A stretch of DNA of 9,659 bases. Source: Acidobacteriota bacterium. Lineage in GTDB: Bacteria > Acidobacteriota > Thermoanaerobaculia > UBA5066. The translations under genes and the position numbers were made by a program. The notes under the pieces are model-generated. The model saw nothing but the letters and a program-made list of their open reading frames with translations. It searched no databases and was not told the DNA's origin. The stretch lies in NCBI GenBank assembly GCA_016789625.1, contig JAEUQS010000866.1, positions 1 to 9,659 of the forward strand, read 5' to 3'. Below, one piece after another: positions 6,939-9,659 of this stretch; positions within the stretch are counted from its first letter, which is position 1; the number at the start of each line of letters is the position of its first letter.

Positions 6939-8531
6939 ATGAAGCGCACGACGGTCGGACTCGGTCTCCTCGGCCCCAGCCTGGACCGCGGCCTCGACGC
7001 GCGGCGGTGGGAAGCCTGGCGGCCGACCGTCTCCCTCTTCCAGCACGAGGATCTCCTGATCCAGCGCTTCGAGCTCCTGCACGACCTCAAGCACAAGCGG
7101 CTCGCGGAGACCGTGGCCGGCGACATCGCGGCGGTATCTCCGGAAACGCAAGTGAACCGGCATCTCGTGGAGCTCTCGGATCCGTGGGACTTCGAGGAGG
7201 TCTACGGCGTGCTCCACGACTTCGCCCGGGGGTATCCGTTCGAGCCCGATCGCGAGGACTACCTCGTCCACATCACCACGGGCACTCACGTGGCGCAGAT
7301 CTGCCTGTTCCTACTCACCGAGGCCCGGCACGTGCCGGGCCGGCTGGTCCAGACGTCGCCGCCCAAGGGCAGGAGCGGGCCCGGCGCGTTCCAGATCATC
7401 GATCTCGACCTCGAGCGCTACGGGCGCCTCGCCTCGAGGTTCGCGAAGGAACGGCGCGACGACGTGTCGTATCTGAAGGACGGCATCGCCACGCGGAACG
7501 CGGCTTTCAACCGTCTCGTCGAGAGGCTCGAGCGCGTGGCCGTGGCCTCGCGCGCGCCGGTGCTCCTTCTCGGCCCCACGGGCGCGGGCAAGTCGCGCCT
7601 CGCGCGGCGGCTCTGGGAGCTGAAGAAGGCGAAGCGGCAGGTCCAGGGCCCGTTCGTCGACGTCAACTGCGCGACGCTGCGGGGCGACGGCGCGATGTCG
7701 GCGCTCTTCGGGCACGAGCGCGGCGCGTACACGGGCGCCGCCGAGAAACGTCCGGGGCTTCTGCGCGCGGCCGACGGCGGCGTCCTCTTCCTCGACGAGA
7801 TCGGGGAGCTCGCTCCCGACGAACAGGCCATGCTGCTCCGCGCGCTCGAGGAGAAACGGTTCCGCCCGCTGGGCGGCGACCGCGAGGTCTCGAGCGATTT
7901 CCAGCTCGTCGCCGGTACGAACAAGGATCTTTCGACCGAGGTGCGCGCGGGCCGGTTCCGGGACGACCTCCTCGCGCGCATCAACCTCTGGACGTTTCGC
8001 CTTCCGCCGCTCCGCGAGCGGCCCGAGGACATCGCTCCGAACCTCGACTTCGAGCTCGAGGAGCACACGCGGCGCACGGGCACGCGCGTGCGGCTCTCGC
8101 GCGAGGCGCGCGAGAAGTTCCTCGCGTTCGCGACCTCGCCGGGAACCCTGTGGCTCGGCAACTTCCGAGATCTCAACGCCGCGGTGACCCGGATGGCGAC
8201 GCTCGCGCCCGGCGGCGTGATCGGCACGGACGACGTCGCCGAGGAGGTCGCGCGGCTCGAGCTCGACTGGCACGCCGGAGAGGCCGGCGCGAAGGGCGAG
8301 GAGCTTCCCGACGTTCTCGCCGGCCGCGAGCTGGACCCCTTCGACGCGGTTCAGCTCCGGGAGGTGATCCGCGTCTGCCGCGGCTCCCGCTCTCTCTCCG
8401 AGGCCGGGCGGCGGCTCTTCCCGGTCTCGCGCGCCGGAAAGGAAAACCCGAACGACGCCGACCGGCTGCGGAAGTACCTGGCCCGCTTCGACCTGACGTT
8501 CGCGGAGGTTCGGCCTACCTTCCGGGCATGA
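6939..8531 (+). CDS. rtcR: Sigma-54-dependent transcriptional activator RtcR
   Basis: The 530-residue product aligns along its whole length with E. coli RtcR (532). Residues 1-180 are the sensory domain, a CARF-type fold, with PWDFEEVYGVLHDFARGYPF (82-101) and HITTGTHVAQIC (111-122) strongly conserved; it is thought to bind an RNA with a cyclic-phosphate end and relieve self-inhibition. The AAA+ domain has Walker A GPTGAGKS (212-219), the sigma-54 contact loop as GAYTGA (262-267) where GAFTGA is usual, Walker B VLFLDE (282-287), and NFRDL (408-412) in the sensor II region. The C-terminal part (about 466-520, SLSEAGRRLF, DADRLRKYLARF) is the RtcR-type DNA-binding segment. It is divergent from rtcBA, 106 bp between start codons, and would activate that promoter. 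The 3' end overlaps the convergent gene by 17 bp. Confidence 0.96.
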   Translation: MKRTTVGLGLLGPSLDRGLDARRWEAWRPTVSLFQHEDLLIQRFELLHDLKHKRLAETVAGDIAAVSPETQVNRHLVELSDPWDFEEVYGVLHDFARGYPFEPDREDYLVHITTGTHVAQICLFLLTEARHVPGRLVQTSPPKGRSGPGAFQIIDLDLERYGRLASRFAKERRDDVSYLKDGIATRNAAFNRLVERLERVAVASRAPVLLLGPTGAGKSRLARRLWELKKAKRQVQGPFVDVNCATLRGDGAMSALFGHERGAYTGAAEKRPGLLRAADGGVLFLDEIGELAPDEQAMLLRALEEKRFRPLGGDREVSSDFQLVAGTNKDLSTEVRAGRFRDDLLARINLWTFRLPPLRERPEDIAPNLDFELEEHTRRTGTRVRLSREAREKFLAFATSPGTLWLGNFRDLNAAVTRMATLAPGGVIGTDDVAEEVARLELDWHAGEAGAKGEELPDVLAGRELDPFDAVQLREVIRVCRGSRSLSEAGRRLFPVSRAGKENPNDADRLRKYLARFDLTFAEVRPTFRA

Positions 8532-9456
8532 CGAAGGGCTCGGCCCACGGGAACTGCTGGGCGAACTCCTGCTCGGCGGCGCGCAGCAGCTCACGCTCGA
8601 GCTTCTCGGGTGCCGCGTCGTCGGCGATGAGCGCCTGCACGCAGCGTCGGAGCGCGATCTCGAGGAGCATCTGGTCGGTGCGAGAGAGAGGCTTCTGCAT
8701 CGCCTCGACGAGCGTGTTCATGGCCGAGGCGAGCGAGCGGCGGCGCGGCCTGCCCGGATCGTTCGCGGGCGCGTTGAGCACGAGCACGAAGGGGTAGCGG
8801 AGGTCCTCGGACTGCTCGAACTGCGGCGCCTCGCGAAGCAGCTCCTCGTCTTCCTGCTCGAGGCCGACCCAGTCGCCGTGAGCTCTCGCCTTCTCCGCGT
8901 CGAGCGCCTTGCGCTTCTCCCTGATCTCCCGGGCCTCGAGGTCGAAGAGCTGCCCGAGCCGGTAGTGTCCCGAGTCGTTCATCGAGGCGGGCACGTCGGC
9001 CTTCTTCTCGCGGAGGCGCTGCTCGTCCATCGCGAGGTGCTCTTCGGCGACACGCAGCTTCTTCATGCGGCGCGCGAGCTCGGTCCAGCGCTCCTGCAGC
9101 CGCTTTTTCTTGTCGAGGTGCGCGCGCGTCTTGCGCATGTAGACCTGGAGCGCCACGGTCGCCATCACGAGCTGGTCGAGCGTGAAGCTCTGGTAGAGCT
9201 GCTTGGCGGCCTGCTCCACGGCGTGGTAGCTGTCGTCGACGAGCTCGTCGGCCACCCACTTCACGCGCGGCGCGAGCTCGATCTCGACGCGCGGCCGGGA
9301 GAGCCCGTCGATGACGATCGGGCGACCCACGATGCGCGCGCCCGAAAGCGTCTTCCCCCAGAAGTCCTCGACGCGTCGCCGGGTTTCCGAAGACTCCGCC
9401 CGCGCGGCGTCGCCGCTCCCCTCGGGAGCCTCGGGGCTGACGTCGACTTCTGCCAC
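8515..9456 (-). CDS. Uncharacterised coiled-coil-rich protein convergent with rtcR
   Basis: I do not recognise this 313-residue protein. Residues 1-28 are acidic and probably disordered. Residues 35-75 are beta-like (GARIVGRPIVIDG, RPRVEIELAP). Residues 78-157 are largely helical and charged, with heptad-like stretches (TRAHLDKKKRLQERWTELAR and onward), and 168-212 form a second such region. A hydrophobic strand, YPFVLVLNAPAND, is at 221-233. The C-terminal 246-300 is helical (MNTLVEAMQKPLSRTDQMLL). No signal peptide or membrane segment is evident, so it is probably a cytoplasmic scaffold-like protein. The start is a GTG at 9456 with no clear ribosome site, but no start codon lies upstream before a TGA. 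It overlaps rtcR tail to tail by 17 bp, so an RNA-repair link is possible but unsupported. Confidence 0.7.
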   Translation of the reverse strand: MAEVDVSPEAPEGSGDAARAESSETRRRVEDFWGKTLSGARIVGRPIVIDGLSRPRVEIELAPRVKWVADELVDDSYHAVEQAAKQLYQSFTLDQLVMATVALQVYMRKTRAHLDKKKRLQERWTELARRMKKLRVAEEHLAMDEQRLREKKADVPASMNDSGHYRLGQLFDLEAREIREKRKALDAEKARAHGDWVGLEQEDEELLREAPQFEQSEDLRYPFVLVLNAPANDPGRPRRRSLASAMNTLVEAMQKPLSRTDQMLLEIALRRCVQALIADDAAPEKLERELLRAAEQEFAQQFPWAEPFVMPGR

Positions 9457-9519
9457 GCGCGCCGAGTTTCGTGCCCCTTCGGCCCGCTGTAAAGACGCTT
9501 CGTGTCATCCTTTTCAGGA

Positions 9520-9659
9520 ATGGTCCAAGTTCGGCGCGCCGGAGACGTTTCCCCGCTGAGCCGCTTCCGTGCGCTCCCGCTGCTGCTCCTCCTGATCCCG
9601 GCCGGTTGTGCGCGCCGCGAGGTGCCCGGGCCGAAGCCTCACACCGGGCTGCGGCTCGC
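9520..9659 (+). CDS. N-terminus of a probable lipoprotein (partial)
   Basis: From the ATG at 9520 the frame stays open to the window end. The first 30 residues look like a lipoprotein signal peptide: basic N-region with several Arg, then LPLLLLLIPAGC with the lipidated Cys at residue 30. Pro at -3 is not the usual Leu/Val/Ile, so the lipobox is imperfect. After it come RREVPGPKPHTG, a typical flexible linker. AGGA sits almost directly on the ATG, closer than normal, so the exact start is unsure. The gene is divergent from the coiled-coil gene, 63 bp apart; its function is outside the window. Confidence 0.6.
   Translation, partial: MVQVRRAGDVSPLSRFRALPLLLLLIPAGCARREVPGPKPHTGLRL

Noticed and set aside
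6833..7126. N-terminal extension of RtcB
   Set aside because: Alignment to RtcB starts at the ATG at 6832, which has AGGAG; the extension would cover the sigma-54 promoter and overlap rtcR.
9461..9477. A sigma-54-like sequence (GGGGCACG-N4-TCGGC) upstream of the coiled-coil gene, similar to the rtcB promoter
   Set aside because: The invariant -12 GC is GG at the required 10-base spacing, and the predicted start would fall about 6 bases inside the coding region.

Overview
The window is very GC-rich, with strongly GC-biased third codon positions, short intergenic gaps and several genes that overlap by a few bases. This suggests a high-GC Gram-negative bacterium with sigma-54 transcription and lipoprotein export. 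An Acidobacteriota- or Myxococcota-like genome would fit, but that is inference; no rRNA or other marker gene is present. I see no mobile element, CRISPR array, tRNA or rRNA.

Layout. At 1-201 is the tail of a plus-strand gene cut by the window edge. It is followed by a small unrecognised plus-strand protein with a CPxC motif (329-775), which converges on a single-domain globin on the minus strand (785-1198). The 357-bp gap 1199-1555 holds the decayed C-terminus of a sensor histidine kinase. A DEDDh-type 3'-5' exonuclease follows on the plus strand (1556-2113). From 6832 back to 2110 seven genes lie co-directionally on the minus strand: rtcB, rtcA, an ArsR-type repressor, an AHSA1/SRPBCC protein, a DUF4262 protein, a DUF488 protein and a class I methyltransferase. 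rtcR is divergent from rtcB (6939-8531), and converges with an unrecognised coiled-coil-rich protein (8515-9456, minus). The window ends in the start of a probable lipoprotein gene (9520 onward).

The best-understood part is the RNA repair module. RtcR (CARF-like sensor domain plus AAA+ sigma-54 activator plus C-terminal DNA-binding region) is divergent from rtcBA, which encodes the RNA ligase RtcB and the RNA 3'-phosphate cyclase RtcA. A near-consensus -24/-12 element (GG-N10-GC) sits directly upstream of rtcB, so the circuit matches the E. coli arrangement: RtcR senses an RNA-damage signal and drives rtcBA through sigma-54.

The ArsR/AHSA1 pair has its own candidate promoter and operator palindrome. 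The ArsR frame does not stop where expected and runs 155 bp into AHSA1; a one-base change in a G5 run would restore a classic ATGA overlap. I did not find a clearly new defence or biosynthetic system. The parts most worth a second look are the uncharacterised protein next to rtcR, the ArsR/AHSA1 junction, the tightly overlapped DUF4262-DUF488-methyltransferase cassette and the kinase remnant.
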